Positions 44,949-57,521 of a stretch of 64,000 nucleotides of DNA are shown one piece after another. Origin of the DNA: Pseudomonas sp. N040 (GTDB taxonomy: Bacteria; Pseudomonadota; Gammaproteobacteria; Pseudomonadales; Pseudomonadaceae). The notes below the pieces were generated by a model. That model worked only from the letters and a program-made list of their open reading frames with translations, searched no databases and was not told the origin of the DNA. Each line of letters begins with the position of its first letter. The stretch's first letter is position 1. Location of the stretch: positions 541,573 through 605,572 of the forward strand of contig NZ_JADOBE010000001.1 of the NCBI RefSeq assembly GCF_015637705.1, in the 5' to 3' direction. The translations under genes were made by a program, and so were the position numbers.

Positions 44949-46628
44949 ATGATGATCAATAGGGAAATACGGGCCAGTGCCTGGCTGGCTTTCGCGGGAA
45001 TCGCGACGGTCCTGCTGGGGGCGGCACTATGGGGATGGTATGTGCTGGGAACGGCACGGCTGGACATTAACAGTCTGGGCTGGTTGTCCGGCGATCTGGC
45101 GCAGGTGCGCATCGCCTGGGTTCAGTATGTGTCCGACCCCGACACCGGGTGGTTGAGCACGACACGCAACAGCTATCCGCTGCCCATGAGCATTGCGTTG
45201 TTCGATCCGATGCCTCTGCTGCTGGTACTGCTGAAGCCGCTTGCTCAGTTCGTTCCGGATCAGACGCAGTATTTCGGGCTGTACTTTCTGGCCTGCTTTC
45301 TGTTGCAGGGACTCTTCGGCTATCTGGTCGCGCAGGAGATTTTACGCTGGCGGGGTGACCGCAGCCCACTGGCGGACGAGCTGACCAAAGTTTTCGTTGC
45401 GCTGCTGTTCCTGACGCTGCCTTGCACGATGTACAGGATGCTCGGGCAACACACGGCATTGTCGTCGCAATGGTTGCTGGCTCTGAGCATCTGGGCTGCA
45501 CTGCGCAGCCGCGACTATCGCGGAACGCAATGGCTGCGTCTGAATGCTGTGGTGCTTTTTCTGGCCTGTGGGTTCAACCCCTATTTGGCTCTGATGGTTG
45601 GCATCAGTCTAGCCGGATTTTCCTTTATTCATCGCGGCCGTTCAGCCTGGCGGGGTAGCGTAAAGAGGGTTTTCGGGCTGGGTGCGGCGGGTGCGCTTGG
45701 GCTTTATGTTTTTGGCTTTCTCGGCGGCGCCTCGGTGGCGGAGGGCGGCTACGGGCTGTATTCGATGAACATCCTGGGCCCGTTCGATTCCAATGGATTT
45801 GCCCGGGTATTCAAACTGGACGTTGATGATGCGACGGGTGGGCAGGGATTCGAAGGCTTCAATTACCTCGGGCTGGGTCTGCTGGTGCTTTGCGCAGTAG
45901 CTTGGGCGCTGAATCGCCGTAGCGACTCGCAGCGGCCCCCGATGCCGTTCGCTGGCGCAGTGCTCATCGTTCTGCTGGCGTATCTGTTGGCCCTGTCGAC
46001 CACTGTCACTCTGTCAGTGGAGACGCTGCAGCTGCCCGTTCCTGCTTGGACGAACGACCTGCTTTCGCGCTTTCGCGCCAGTGGCCGGTTGTTCTGGCTC
46101 GGAGCGTTCTGGCTGGTGGCCATTTCTGCGGCGATCATCTGCTTTCGTTTTACCGCTTGGAAGGCGCTGTCGATACTGTCGGCATGCGCGTTCCTGCAGA
46201 TCTTCGATGTTCACGGTATTGCCTGGCTGATTCGCCAAGCGGGTGCCCAGGTCACGGTACTGCAGGCTCCGGAGGTGCTGGTAAAGGAACTGTCCGGACG
46301 CTCAGCGCTTATCGTCCTGCCGCCTTGGCAGTGCGGGTCAGAGCGGTCACCAGGCGGCGGCCGTGGTTACGAAATATTTGGCGTTGTGGCTGCGACGCAG
46401 CATATCCCGACAAACAGCTTTTATGCGGCCAGGACATTGCCCAAGCAAAGACGCTACCACTGTGACAATGACGGTGCTCTGAACAACGTTGATGCGGGCG
46501 CGCTGTATGTTCTGTCGAAACAGTATCATGCCGCCCATGCAGCGCAGGTGGATGGAAGGTTTGACTGCACGCCCCTGCCCATCGAAGACCGGACGCTGCT
46601 TTGTCTGCCTAGGAAGGAACAGCCCTAA
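44949..46628 (+). CDS. Large polytopic membrane protein (DUF6311-like), candidate GT-C glycosyltransferase
   Basis: A 559-residue protein with about eleven helices and a C-terminal soluble domain of roughly 130 residues. The first periplasmic loop has [18 protein letters not shown], with an Asp-Asp-type acidic cluster, and a later loop has [15 protein letters not shown]; both resemble, from memory, the DUF6311 family. Members are presumed polyprenyl-phosphate-sugar glycosyltransferases. G+C is visibly lower here than in the flanks, pointing to separate acquisition. Its C-terminal soluble end holds a Cys-rich stretch ([18 protein letters not shown]). GGGGGAG precedes the ATG at 44949. Confidence 0.72.
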   Translation: MMINREIRASAWLAFAGIATVLLGAALWGWYVLGTARLDINSLGWLSGDLAQVRIAWVQYVSDPDTGWLSTTRNSYPLPMSIALFDPMPLLLVLLKPLAQFVPDQTQYFGLYFLACFLLQGLFGYLVAQEILRWRGDRSPLADELTKVFVALLFLTLPCTMYRMLGQHTALSSQWLLALSIWAALRSRDYRGTQWLRLNAVVLFLACGFNPYLALMVGISLAGFSFIHRGRSAWRGSVKRVFGLGAAGALGLYVFGFLGGASVAEGGYGLYSMNILGPFDSNGFARVFKLDVDDATGGQGFEGFNYLGLGLLVLCAVAWALNRRSDSQRPPMPFAGAVLIVLLAYLLALSTTVTLSVETLQLPVPAWTNDLLSRFRASGRLFWLGAFWLVAISAAIICFRFTAWKALSILSACAFLQIFDVHGIAWLIRQAGAQVTVLQAPEVLVKELSGRSALIVLPPWQCGSERSPGGGRGYEIFGVVAATQHIPTNSFYAARTLPKQRRYHCDNDGALNNVDAGALYVLSKQYHAAHAAQVDGRFDCTPLPIEDRTLLCLPRKEQP

Positions 46629-46630
46629 TC

Positions 46631-47797
46631 ATGAAGATTGCAGTAGTTGGACTGGGCTACGTGGGCCTATCCAACGGCGTGCTGCTGGCGCAGCGGCATG
46701 AGGTGGTGGCGCTGGACGTTTCCCCGGAACGGGTGGCGCAGCTCAATCGGTGCGAGTCGCCGGTGAGCGATGCGGAACTGGAAGACTACCTGCGTCATCG
46801 TCCGCTGAACCTGCGGGCCACACTCGATCCGCTTGATGCGTTTGCCGGCGCCGACTATGTGATCGTCGCCACGCCAACCGACTATGATCCGCAGACGGAT
46901 CAGTTCGACACGCACACGGTGGAGGCAGTGATCGCCCAGGTGCTGGCCATCGAGCCGGCGGCGGTGATCGTCATCAAGTCGACCGTGCCGGTCGGCTTCA
47001 CGGTTCGCATGCGCCGGCAGCTGGGCTGTGACAATCTGATCTTTTCCCCCGAGTTCCTGCGCGAAGGCCGGGCCCTGCACGACAACCTGTATCCGTCGCG
47101 GATCGTCGTCGGCGAGCGCTCGGAACGGGCGGAGTGCTTCGCCGGAATGCTGCGCGCGGCGGCCCTGGGCGACAATGTCCCGGTCCTGCTGACCGACTCG
47201 ACCGAGGCCGAGGCGATCAAGCTGTTTGCCAATACCTACCTTGCCATGCGCGTGTCCTTTTTCAACGAGCTGGATAGCTATGCGCTGAGTCATGGCCTGG
47301 ACAGCCGACAGATCATCGAGGGCATCGGGCACGACCCGCGTATCGGCAATCACTACAACAATCCGTCGTTCGGCTACGGTGGCTACTGCCTGCCGAAAGA
47401 CACCAGGCAGCTGCTGGCGAACTACCGTGACGTGCCGCAGAACCTGATCCGCGCCATTGTCGACTCGAACCGCACGCGCAAGGATGTCATCGCCGAGGAT
47501 ATACTGCGGCGCAACCCGACGGTGGTCGGCATCTTCCGCCTGATCATGAAGACGGGCTCGGACAATTTCCGCGCATCGAGCATCCAGGGCGTGATGAAGC
47601 GGCTCAAGGCGCGCGGGGTGGAGCTGGTCATCTACGAGCCTGCGCTGGAACACGCCGAATTCTTCCATTCGCCAGTCATGCAAGACCTGGGCGCCTTCAA
47701 GCGGCTGTGCGATGTCATCATCAGCAACCGGATGTCCGACGAGCTGAGCGATGTCGCCGGCAAGGTGTATACGCGGGACATCTTTGGCGATAATTAA
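46631..47797 (+). CDS. ugd: UDP-glucose 6-dehydrogenase
   Basis: A 388-residue enzyme oxidising UDP-glucose twice to UDP-glucuronate with NAD. The N-terminal [10 protein letters not shown] loop, the VATPTDYDP block, [34 protein letters not shown], and the active-site [11 protein letters not shown] (Cys253) are all present, and the length equals that of the E. coli enzyme. Its product is the substrate of the UDP-xylose synthase at 40528, so the two bracket the gtr-like module. It starts two bases after the preceding stop. Wzm follows after 47 bases. Confidence 0.96.
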   Translation: MKIAVVGLGYVGLSNGVLLAQRHEVVALDVSPERVAQLNRCESPVSDAELEDYLRHRPLNLRATLDPLDAFAGADYVIVATPTDYDPQTDQFDTHTVEAVIAQVLAIEPAAVIVIKSTVPVGFTVRMRRQLGCDNLIFSPEFLREGRALHDNLYPSRIVVGERSERAECFAGMLRAAALGDNVPVLLTDSTEAEAIKLFANTYLAMRVSFFNELDSYALSHGLDSRQIIEGIGHDPRIGNHYNNPSFGYGGYCLPKDTRQLLANYRDVPQNLIRAIVDSNRTRKDVIAEDILRRNPTVVGIFRLIMKTGSDNFRASSIQGVMKRLKARGVELVIYEPALEHAEFFHSPVMQDLGAFKRLCDVIISNRMSDELSDVAGKVYTRDIFGDN

Positions 47798-47844
47798 CCA
47801 GCATCCCGAATTGCCGCTGTGGCAGTTCCAGTAGACGAGGCCAT

Positions 47845-48648
47845 ATGCGCAAGTCGGGAATCATCAACAGTCTGTCGCTGGCATGGATGCTGGCCAAGCG
47901 TGATCTGCTCAACCGCTATGCGGGCTCCTACGCAGGGGTGTTCTGGACCATCGGTGTGCCGCTGCTGTACGCGATCATTAACGTGGTGGTGTTCTCCACC
48001 CTGATGAGCGGCCGCATGGGCGCGCGCTACGGCGACATTCCGTTCGCGCTGTTCTACTTCCTGCCGTTCTCGCTGTGGAGCCTGTTCTCCGAGGTGGTCG
48101 GCCGCAGTACCGGCATCCTGCGCGAGTACCGTTATCTGGTGAGCAAGATCGCTTTCCCGTTCTGGGTGCTGCCGCTGGTGCCGCTGGCGTCGGCGCTGCT
48201 GAGCCAGGTGATCATCCTGCTGCTGGCCGGCGGGCTGATGGCCTACAACGGCCTCACCCTGGGCGACATGGCAGCGGTCTACCTGCTGGCCTGGCTGGCC
48301 TGCGTGCTGATTACCCTGGGTATCGCCTATGCAGTCTCGGCACTGTCGGTGTACATCCCCGACCTGACGCAGATCGTGCCGGTGGTGCTGAACATCCTGT
48401 TCTGGCTGACGCCCATTCTCTACCCGGCAACCCTGGTCGAGGAGCACGGCGCGCTCTGGCTGCGCCGGCTGATCATGGATTGCAACCCGTTCTACTACCT
48501 GACCGAAATTTCCCGTCATGCGGTGTTCGCCACTGCGCCGGTCGACTGGCCGGCGCTGGCAGTCCTGCTGGCGCTGGGCATCACGCTGCTGGTGGCCGGC
48601 TTTGCCCTGTTCCGCCGGTTGAAGTCCGGCTTCGCCGATGTACTCTGA
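47845..48648 (+). CDS. wzm: O-polysaccharide ABC exporter, membrane subunit
   Basis: A 267-residue ABC-2 type permease with six helices. The RDLLNRYAGSYAGVFWTIGVPLLYAIINVVVFS start and the DLTQIVPVVLNILFWLTPILYP block are typical of Wzm/TagG proteins. It forms the inner-membrane channel for a completed, lipid-linked polysaccharide together with Wzt, coded 15 bases downstream. The length is close to that of Wzm in P. aeruginosa. A weak GAGG ribosome site precedes the ATG. Confidence 0.93.
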   Translation: MRKSGIINSLSLAWMLAKRDLLNRYAGSYAGVFWTIGVPLLYAIINVVVFSTLMSGRMGARYGDIPFALFYFLPFSLWSLFSEVVGRSTGILREYRYLVSKIAFPFWVLPLVPLASALLSQVIILLLAGGLMAYNGLTLGDMAAVYLLAWLACVLITLGIAYAVSALSVYIPDLTQIVPVVLNILFWLTPILYPATLVEEHGALWLRRLIMDCNPFYYLTEISRHAVFATAPVDWPALAVLLALGITLLVAGFALFRRLKSGFADVL

Positions 48649-48663
48649 TCCGGATCCGCGCCC

Positions 48664-50001
48664 ATGACCCGTACCCCAGTGGCAGACACCATCATCGAGG
48701 TTTGCGAGGTGTCCAAGGTCTATCGCAGCTATGCACGACCCAGCCATCGCCTGCGCGAGCTGCTCTCGCCCGGGCGGCAGCAGTACTTTCGCGAGACGCG
48801 CGCCCTGGATGGCGTATCGTTCAGCCTGGCGCCGGGCAGCCGGCTGGGCATTGTCGGCGCAAACGGCAGCGGCAAGAGCACCCTGCTCAAGATTCTCTGC
48901 GGCGTGCTGACTCCCAGCGGCGGCAGTGTCAGTGTGCGCGGGCGTATCTCGGCGCTGCTGGAACTGGGCGCCGGATTCAATCCGCAGTTGCCGGGCCGCG
49001 AGAACATCCGTCAGTTCTGCATGCTGCATGGAATGCAGGCAGATGAGATCGAGCAGGCGATGCCGGAGATCATCCGCTTCAGCGAGCTGAATGATGCCGT
49101 CGAGCATCCGGTGAAGACTTACAGCAGTGGCATGGCGGTACGCCTTGGTTTCTCCTGCGCGGTCTATGTAAAGCCGGAAATCCTGATCGTCGACGAGGCC
49201 CTGAGCGTTGGCGATGCCTACTTCCAGAACAAGTGCCTGCACAAGATCAAGGCGCTGCTCGACGGCGGCACCACGTTTCTCTACGTCACCCATTCGGCCG
49301 ACGGCATCCGCTCGCTGTGCGACCACGGCCTGTGGCTGGACACCGGCAAAGTACGGCTGCTGGGCAGTTCCCGCGAGGTCGGGGCGGCCTATCAGGCCGA
49401 GGTGTTCCGCCGCATGGCCAACGCCGGATTGCAGAAAGTTCCGTCGACCAGCCGTGCGCCGGTTGCCACCGAAGCCGCCCGGCCGCTGCGGCATCAGGCC
49501 TTCGCCGAGCGGGTCGAACCGTTGCGCACCGGTAGCGGCGAGGTGCGCATACAGGACATCGTGCTGCTCGACGAGCAGGGTGCCGAGACCGACCGCGTGC
49601 CCTTTGCCAGCCGGGTTTGCGTGAGGGTGTTCTACCAGGCCCGGCAGGAGGTCGTCGGCGAGCTGTCGGTGACCCTCGGAATTACCGACAGCAGCGGCCG
49701 CCAGCTGATGCATTTCAATGCGGCCAGCGAAGGCCAGTTCATCCCGCAGGACGGCTCGCACGCCTTGCGCGTCATGGAATTCACCTTCGACTGCCCGCTG
49801 TGCCCGGGCGAATACGGCCTGATCGCCGGAGTCGGCACATTTACCGAGAATCCGGTGAACTCGGGACAATTGCTGGTGGATGGCGTGGTGGACTACTGCG
49901 TGGGTGGCGCACGCTTTGCCATCGGCTACCCGGACGATGGTCAGAATGTCTGGGGAGTGGTGCATGCCCCCTGTTCGGTTTCCGCGTACTCCCTGGATTG
50001 A
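48664..50001 (+). CDS. wzt: O-polysaccharide ABC exporter, ATPase with carbohydrate-binding domain
   Basis: A 445-residue ATPase. The N-terminal domain (about 1-250) has Walker A GANGSGKST, the signature TYSSGMAVRL and Walker B EILIVDEALSVGDAYF. A separate C-terminal domain (about 285-445) has the beta-sandwich pattern of Wzt carbohydrate-binding domains that read a terminal modification of the polymer (as in E. coli O8/O9a). Its presence suggests that chain length is set by a capping enzyme; the FkbM-type gene that follows five bases later is the obvious candidate. Confidence 0.93.
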   Translation: MTRTPVADTIIEVCEVSKVYRSYARPSHRLRELLSPGRQQYFRETRALDGVSFSLAPGSRLGIVGANGSGKSTLLKILCGVLTPSGGSVSVRGRISALLELGAGFNPQLPGRENIRQFCMLHGMQADEIEQAMPEIIRFSELNDAVEHPVKTYSSGMAVRLGFSCAVYVKPEILIVDEALSVGDAYFQNKCLHKIKALLDGGTTFLYVTHSADGIRSLCDHGLWLDTGKVRLLGSSREVGAAYQAEVFRRMANAGLQKVPSTSRAPVATEAARPLRHQAFAERVEPLRTGSGEVRIQDIVLLDEQGAETDRVPFASRVCVRVFYQARQEVVGELSVTLGITDSSGRQLMHFNAASEGQFIPQDGSHALRVMEFTFDCPLCPGEYGLIAGVGTFTENPVNSGQLLVDGVVDYCVGGARFAIGYPDDGQNVWGVVHAPCSVSAYSLD

Positions 50002-50005
50002 TGGC

Positions 50006-51678
50006 ATGACCCATAACAGCGATACCTGTTCGATCTCTCTGACGCTGGACGAATTGCGCCGGCAGTTGGCCAGGCTGACTCCGGACAGCCCGGCATTGAT
50101 GGGTTGGGCGTCCTACGCGCAATGTGACGAGGACGGGATTATCCGTGACTGTCTGGGGAGGATTGCCCGGATGGTCGAGTTGTCGAACAGTTTCGTCGAG
50201 ATCGGCTGTGGAGATGGCCAGCAGAACAACACCCACCAGTTGCTGCTGGATGGCTATCGCGGCATCTGGGTCGATGCCGACGAAGCGGCCATCAACGCTG
50301 TCGACCTGGCCTTGGGCGGGCTGGCGTTTGACGACCTGCTGGTGCTGCACCAGCGCGTATCGCTGGCGATCGCGCCGGCGCTGGCAAGGCGCATGACGGT
50401 CTTTCTCCAGGTGGCGTCGGTCGATCTTCTGTCGCTGGATATCGATGGCAACGATCTGCACGTGCTGCCAGATTTCGTCCGCTCGTTGACCCCCAAGCTG
50501 GTGTGCGTGGAGTACAACGCCAAGTTTCCCCCGCCAACGCGTCAGGTGATGGCTTATGACGATGCACATGGCTGGGCCTATGACGATTACTTCGGCGCTT
50601 CGTTACAGTCCTGGGTCGAAGCACTACAGGCGCTGGGCTATTGTCTGGTGGCCTGCAGCCTCAGCGGCGCGAACGCCTTTTTCGTGCGTGACGACCTGAT
50701 TGCCGGCTTTACCCGTTACCCGGTCGAAGCGCTCTATCAGCCGCCGCGCTACTGGCTGGCAGGCGCGCGTCATGGGCATCCGGCGAGCCTCAAGTGGCTG
50801 GCGCAGCGCCTGCGGCAGGCGACTTCGTCATTCCGCATGGTCACCGTGCAACCGCCGGAGCTGCCGCCATCGAGGTTTGCCATTCATCAGGCCCAGGATG
50901 AATTCATCTCCGGCGATCTGGCCAGGAGCGGTATCTGGGAGCCCTTCGAATCCAGGGTGTTCAGTCGCTTGTGTGCGGCTTCCAGCCAGGTGCTTGACCT
51001 GGGCGCCAATATTGGCTGGTACAGCCTGCTGGCAGTCCGCTACCTCGGCGAAAACGGACGAGTTATTGCCTTCGAACCGGATGCCGTGAATGCGCGGCTG
51101 CTTCGGGTCAACGCCGCCACCGGCGATCACCGGGCGTGCATCGAGATTCATCAGGCGGCTGTCAGCGACCGTGAGGGCGAGTTGTCCCTGTATCAATCGG
51201 CTACCAACCTTGGCGATCACCGGCTGTTCCTTGACGAGGAGGCACGAGACTGCTGCCTGGTGCCGGTAACCACACTCGATAGCTTTTTCGACGGGTGCGA
51301 GGGCCCTCTGCCCGACCTGGTCAAGTCGGACACCCAGGGCTCCGAGGCGCGCATTTTCCGTGGTGCGGCCGGCCTGCTGGCACAGGGTTGGCGGCCGACG
51401 TGGATACTGGAGTTCTGGCCGTTCGGTCTGACCCGTTCAGGGGACGATCCGGCGACCTTCTGGCGGCAGCTGGATGAGCTGGGTTATTTGACCTTTGAGG
51501 TGGCCGAAAATAACCCGGTGCTGGTGTTGCTCACCGAGGAGCGGCTACAGCGTCGCCTGAACGAGGATCTGTCCCCACGCTCCTGGGGATTCATCAATCT
51601 GCTGTGCATTCCCCGCGAGTCCGCAATGATCGAGCGTGTTCGTGACCTGATGCAAGGCGAGAGCGGAGGGCAGCCCGG

Positions 51679-51682
<4 letters not shown>
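50006..51682 (+). CDS. Two-domain FkbM-type methyltransferase, possible chain terminator
   Basis: A 558-residue protein with two related halves. Residues about 40-280 resemble an FkbM-like fold (SFVEIGCGDGQQNN, then LSLDIDGNDLHVLPDF and LVCVEYNAKFPPP). Residues about 320-520 are a clear FkbM methyltransferase (VLDLGANIGWYS, VIAFEPDAVNARLL, VKSDTQGSEARIFRGA). Methylation of the non-reducing end stops growth of some ABC-exported O-antigens, and a terminal mark would be read by the Wzt C-terminal domain. The start at 50006 lies just after the wzt stop, and the end overlaps rmd by four bases. Confidence 0.87.
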
Positions 51683-53572
<1,890 letters not shown>

Positions 53573-53576
53573 GCCA

Positions 53577-55022
53577 GTGCTCATCATTCCCGTAATCATG
53601 TCCGGCGGGGCAGGTACCCGACTCTGGCCGGTGTCCCGCGAGGGCCATCCCAAGCCTTTCATGCGTCTGCCCGATGGCGAGTCGCTGCTGGGCAAGGCCT
53701 ATGCACGTGCCGCCGCGCTGACGCCGGAGGGCGGCGAGATCGTCACGGTGACCAACCGCGAGCACTATTTCACCAGCAAGGACCACTTTTTCGAGAGCCG
53801 CCTCGGGCGTCACCAGGCGCGCTTCCTGCTTGAACCGGAAGGCCGCAACACCGCCCCGGCCATCGCGGTCGCGACGCAGGCACTGGCCGAGCGGCATGGC
53901 GAGGAGGTGGTGCTGGTGGTGATGGCGGCGGATCACCTGATCCAGGACGTCGAGGGCTTTCGCCGGGCCGCCCTGCACGCCGCGCAGCTGGCGCGCAAGG
54001 GTTATCTGGTGACCTTCGGGATTCGCCCGAGTGCTCCGGAAACCGGCTTCGGCTACATCGAGTCCGGCGAGCAGCTGGACGAGGCGGGCGGCTGCCGGGT
54101 GGCACGCTTCGTCGAGAAGCCAGACCTGCCGACCGCGCGCGAGTACCTAGAGAGCGGCCGGTTCCTGTGGAACTCCGGCATGTTCTGTTTCACCGCCGGG
54201 ACCCTGCTGCGCGAGCTGGGTGAGCATGCCCCGGAAATCGCTGCGCTCTCGGCGCAGTGCATTGCCGCCAGCCCGGCGCAGGAAAGTGCCGGAGTCCTGC
54301 TGCAGGAGTTGTTCGCCCCGAGTTTCGCCGAACTGCCGGACATTTCCATCGACTATGCCCTGATGGAACGCTCAAGCCAGGTAGCGGTAGTACCGGCGGC
54401 CTTTGACTGGAGCGATATCGGTTCCTGGGGCGCACTGTCGCAACTGGTGGCGGCCGACGAGGAGAACAACCGTGTACAGGGTGACGCCATCCTGGTTGAC
54501 ACGCGCAATACCTTTGTCATGAGCGAGGGGCGGCTGGTGGCGACGGTCGGCGTGGATGACCTGATCGTGGTGGATACCGCCGATGCCGTGCTGGTCGCGC
54601 GGGCTGACCGGGTGCAGGAAGTGCGTCAGGTGGCCCGGCGGCTGAAGCAGCAGAATCACGATGCCTACCGCCTGCATCGTACGGTGGCGCGCCCCTGGGG
54701 CACCTACACGGTGCTGGAAGAGGGGCCCCGGTTCAAGATCAAGCGCATCGTGGTCAAGCCGGGGGCCGCATTGTCCCTGCAGCTGCACCACCACCGCAGC
54801 GAACACTGGATTGTCGTGCAGGGTGTGGCCAAGGTGATCAATGGGGAAACGGAACTCCTGGTCGATACCAACGAGTCCACCTTCATCCCTGCCGGTCACC
54901 GGCACCGCCTGGAAAACCCCGGAGTGCTCGATCTGGTGATGATCGAAGTGCAGAGCGGCGAGTACCTTGGCGAGGACGATATCGTGCGTTTCGATGACCA
55001 GTACGGAAGAGTTCCCCGTTGA
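53577..55022 (+). CDS. wbpW: Bifunctional mannose-1-phosphate guanylyltransferase/phosphomannose isomerase
   Basis: A 481-residue type II PMI-GMP that supplies GDP-mannose. The N-terminal nucleotidyltransferase has GGAGTRLWPVSREGHPK and FVEKPD; the C-terminal cupin carries QLHHHRSEHWIVVQG, the zinc and active-site motif of the isomerase. I set the start at the GTG at 53577, which has GGGAG eight bases upstream and yields the family N-terminus (VLIIPVIMSGG). It is a member of the AlgA/PslB/WbpW group; the position after gmd identifies it as WbpW. Confidence 0.93.
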   Translation: MLIIPVIMSGGAGTRLWPVSREGHPKPFMRLPDGESLLGKAYARAAALTPEGGEIVTVTNREHYFTSKDHFFESRLGRHQARFLLEPEGRNTAPAIAVATQALAERHGEEVVLVVMAADHLIQDVEGFRRAALHAAQLARKGYLVTFGIRPSAPETGFGYIESGEQLDEAGGCRVARFVEKPDLPTAREYLESGRFLWNSGMFCFTAGTLLRELGEHAPEIAALSAQCIAASPAQESAGVLLQELFAPSFAELPDISIDYALMERSSQVAVVPAAFDWSDIGSWGALSQLVAADEENNRVQGDAILVDTRNTFVMSEGRLVATVGVDDLIVVDTADAVLVARADRVQEVRQVARRLKQQNHDAYRLHRTVARPWGTYTVLEEGPRFKIKRIVVKPGAALSLQLHHHRSEHWIVVQGVAKVINGETELLVDTNESTFIPAGHRHRLENPGVLDLVMIEVQSGEYLGEDDIVRFDDQYGRVPR

Positions 55023-56401
55023 TGCGCCTGCTGATCGAATGCACCTACGTGTACGAGCACCCCGAGGTCAATTCGGGCATCCAGCGGGTGGTACGCAACA
55101 TCGTCAACCAGCTTGACCGGATCGACAGTCCGGTCGAGTGCATTCCGGTGATGATGCGTGCCGGCTCGCTTTACCGGGTCAACAGCCTGGCACCGCTCAA
55201 GGTGGGCCATAACGCGACCTTGCTGCATTACCTGATTGTCACCCTGGATCATCTGCGCAACCGCTATTTCTTCTGGCACTCAAGGCTTGAGCGGTTGTGG
55301 CCGTTTGGCCGTTCGCGTTTCTTGCGGCGTGTGTTGTACGTACTGGCCAAGCTGGGCAGCCTGAGCATCACCCTGCCGCTGCGTGCCGTACTTTGGCTGA
55401 ACCGGAGCGGCAAGCCGGCGCCTGACCGGGCCGTACCCATGGAAGCACGGGCGGGCGATCAACTGGTGTTGCTGGACTCTTCCTGGCATGCGGACTTCTT
55501 CCCCATCGCCGAGAAGCTGAGGAGTCAGGGTGTCGGCCTGGTTTCGGTGATCTACGACCTGATTCCTCTGACCCACCCGCAGTTCTGCGACGCCGGGCTG
55601 GTGGTGGTCTTCGACAAGTGGTTCGACTGGATTGCCCGCACCGCGGACGGCTTCATGGCCATCTCGAAGACCATCAGCGACCAGGTTGCGGCCGAGATCG
55701 AGCGTCGGTTGGGTCCCGAGGAGGCGGCCAGGCGCTGGCACGGTCATTTCCACCTTGGTTCCGAACTGGATCGGGTCAGGCCCGGTGGGCTGGCCAGTGC
55801 GGCACTCCGTGAGTTGTTCCGCAGCGGGGCGTCGACCTACCTGATGGTCGGCACCATCGAGCCGCGCAAGAATCACGCCTATCTGCTGGATACTTTTGAG
55901 CTGCTGTGGGCGCAGGACAGCTCGGTGCGTCTGTGCATCATCGGGCGCATTGGCTGGAAGTGCGAGGAGCTGATCGCGCGTATCCGCCGCCACCCGGAGC
56001 TGAACCGGCGCCTGTTCATGATCAACGATGCCAACGACACCAGCCTGGAGTACGCCTATGCGCAGGCACGGGCGCTGGTATTCCCGTCCTATGTCGAGGG
56101 TTTCGGCCTGCCGCTGGTCGAGGCCATGCAACGCGGCCTGCCGGCGTTCGCCAGCGACATCCCGGTGTTTCGCGAGATTGGTGGAGACTTCATCAGTTAT
56201 TTCGACCTGGCCGATCCTGCCAACCTGGCCGGGCAGATTGCCGGTTTCGAGTCGTCGGGGCAGTTTCCCGCACCCCGGTCGCTCGCACACTGGCAGTGGA
56301 TCGGCTGGCGCGAGGCCGCCGTTCAACTGGTCGAAGGAACCCTGCGTGGGCTCCATCAGGCAGATGCACCGACAGCGCCCGTCGATGCACATAGCATTTG
56401 A
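55022..56401 (+). CDS. wbpX: D-rhamnosyltransferase, WbpX-like (GT4)
   Basis: A 459-residue GT4 glycosyltransferase. The first half starts IECTYVYEHPEVNSGIQRVVRNIV, typical of WbpX; the second half has MVGTIEPRKNH and the donor E-x7-E motif EGFGLPLVE. WbpX of P. aeruginosa, as I recall, has 460 residues and is one of three enzymes building the D-rhamnan chain. Its ATG overlaps the wbpW stop (TGATG), and it overlaps the next gene by 17 bases. Confidence 0.88.
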   Translation: MRLLIECTYVYEHPEVNSGIQRVVRNIVNQLDRIDSPVECIPVMMRAGSLYRVNSLAPLKVGHNATLLHYLIVTLDHLRNRYFFWHSRLERLWPFGRSRFLRRVLYVLAKLGSLSITLPLRAVLWLNRSGKPAPDRAVPMEARAGDQLVLLDSSWHADFFPIAEKLRSQGVGLVSVIYDLIPLTHPQFCDAGLVVVFDKWFDWIARTADGFMAISKTISDQVAAEIERRLGPEEAARRWHGHFHLGSELDRVRPGGLASAALRELFRSGASTYLMVGTIEPRKNHAYLLDTFELLWAQDSSVRLCIIGRIGWKCEELIARIRRHPELNRRLFMINDANDTSLEYAYAQARALVFPSYVEGFGLPLVEAMQRGLPAFASDIPVFREIGGDFISYFDLADPANLAGQIAGFESSGQFPAPRSLAHWQWIGWREAAVQLVEGTLRGLHQADAPTAPVDAHSI

Positions 56402-57521
56402 CGCGGGTATCCTGCGCGCGCCGCGCACCGGCATCGGTCAGTATGTGGCCGAGCTGGCCCGGGCGCTGCAGGCGCGGGACGATCTGCAGCTTGAGCTGTT
56501 CACTGGCTGGGGTTGGCACCGCGAGCTGCCGGCGGCGCCCGTGCCCGGTTATTCGCGGCTGAGCAGCCTGGCCAAGCGCCTGATACCCCGGGCCTATGCG
56601 CTGCGCCGGGCGATCGAGCAGCAGCGCTTCAGCGCCGGTGTCGGTCGCCTGCGGCCGCAGCTCTACCACGCGCCCAGCCTGTGGCCGTTTGAGTTCGACG
56701 GCCCGATGGTCATGACCCTGCATGATCTGACCCATGTGCATTATCCGCAGACCCAGCCGGCGGATCGCCTGCGCGAGATCGAGCGACGCGTGCATGGCGG
56801 CCTGCAGCGCGCTGCCAGGGTACTGGTCGATTCGCACTTTATCGCTGGCGAGGCCAGGCGATACTACGGTATCGCGGCAGAAAAGCTGGTCGTGGCGCCG
56901 CTCGGTGTGGCGCGACATTTCCATCCGCGCAGCGCCGAGCAGCTCACCGAGGTCCTGCGGCTGCATGGGCTGCAGGCGCGCCAATACCTGCTGTGTGTCG
57001 GCACGCTGGAGCCGCGCAAGAACCTGCAGCTGGCCATCGATGGATACCTGGCACTGCCGGCCGCGCTGCGCCAGCGCTATCCCCTGCTGATTGCCGGCAT
57101 GCCCGGTTGGCACGGCGCCCAGCTTGAAGCCAGCCTGCAGCGCGGCTTGGCCAGTGGCCAGCTGCGTGTGCTTGGCTACCAAGCCGATGAGACCCTGGCG
57201 GAACTGCTCGCGGGTGCCCGCCTGCTGCTGTTTCCGTCACTCTACGAGGGCTTCGGCCTGCCGGTGCTGGAAGCCATGGCCAGTGGCACACCGGTGGTGC
57301 TGAGCAGGCGCGCAGCGCTGCCGGAAGTGGCCGGCGATGCCGGGCTGTACATCGAACCGGAGGATGCATCAGGCTGCGCCATGGCCATGCGCCAGCTGCT
57401 CGAGGATCAGGATGACTGGCAGGCACGCTGCAGCGCTGGCCTGGAGCGTGCGCGGCAGTTCAGCTGGGCGAATTGCGCGCGCATCACTGCCGACACATAC
57501 CGCGAGGTGCTGCAACCCTGA
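56385..57521 (+). CDS. wbpY: D-rhamnosyltransferase, WbpY-like (GT4)
   Basis: A 378-residue GT4 enzyme beginning IAFDAGILRAPRTGIGQYV. The donor site shows VGTLEPRKNLQLAI and EGFGLPVLE (E-x7-E). It is shorter than WbpX and lies between WbpX-like and WbpZ-like genes, the same order as in the P. aeruginosa common antigen locus, where WbpY is thought to add D-rhamnose. The start was moved to the ATG at 56385 because the open frame upstream only shadows wbpX. Confidence 0.88.
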   Translation: MHIAFDAGILRAPRTGIGQYVAELARALQARDDLQLELFTGWGWHRELPAAPVPGYSRLSSLAKRLIPRAYALRRAIEQQRFSAGVGRLRPQLYHAPSLWPFEFDGPMVMTLHDLTHVHYPQTQPADRLREIERRVHGGLQRAARVLVDSHFIAGEARRYYGIAAEKLVVAPLGVARHFHPRSAEQLTEVLRLHGLQARQYLLCVGTLEPRKNLQLAIDGYLALPAALRQRYPLLIAGMPGWHGAQLEASLQRGLASGQLRVLGYQADETLAELLAGARLLLFPSLYEGFGLPVLEAMASGTPVVLSRRAALPEVAGDAGLYIEPEDASGCAMAMRQLLEDQDDWQARCSAGLERARQFSWANCARITADTYREVLQP

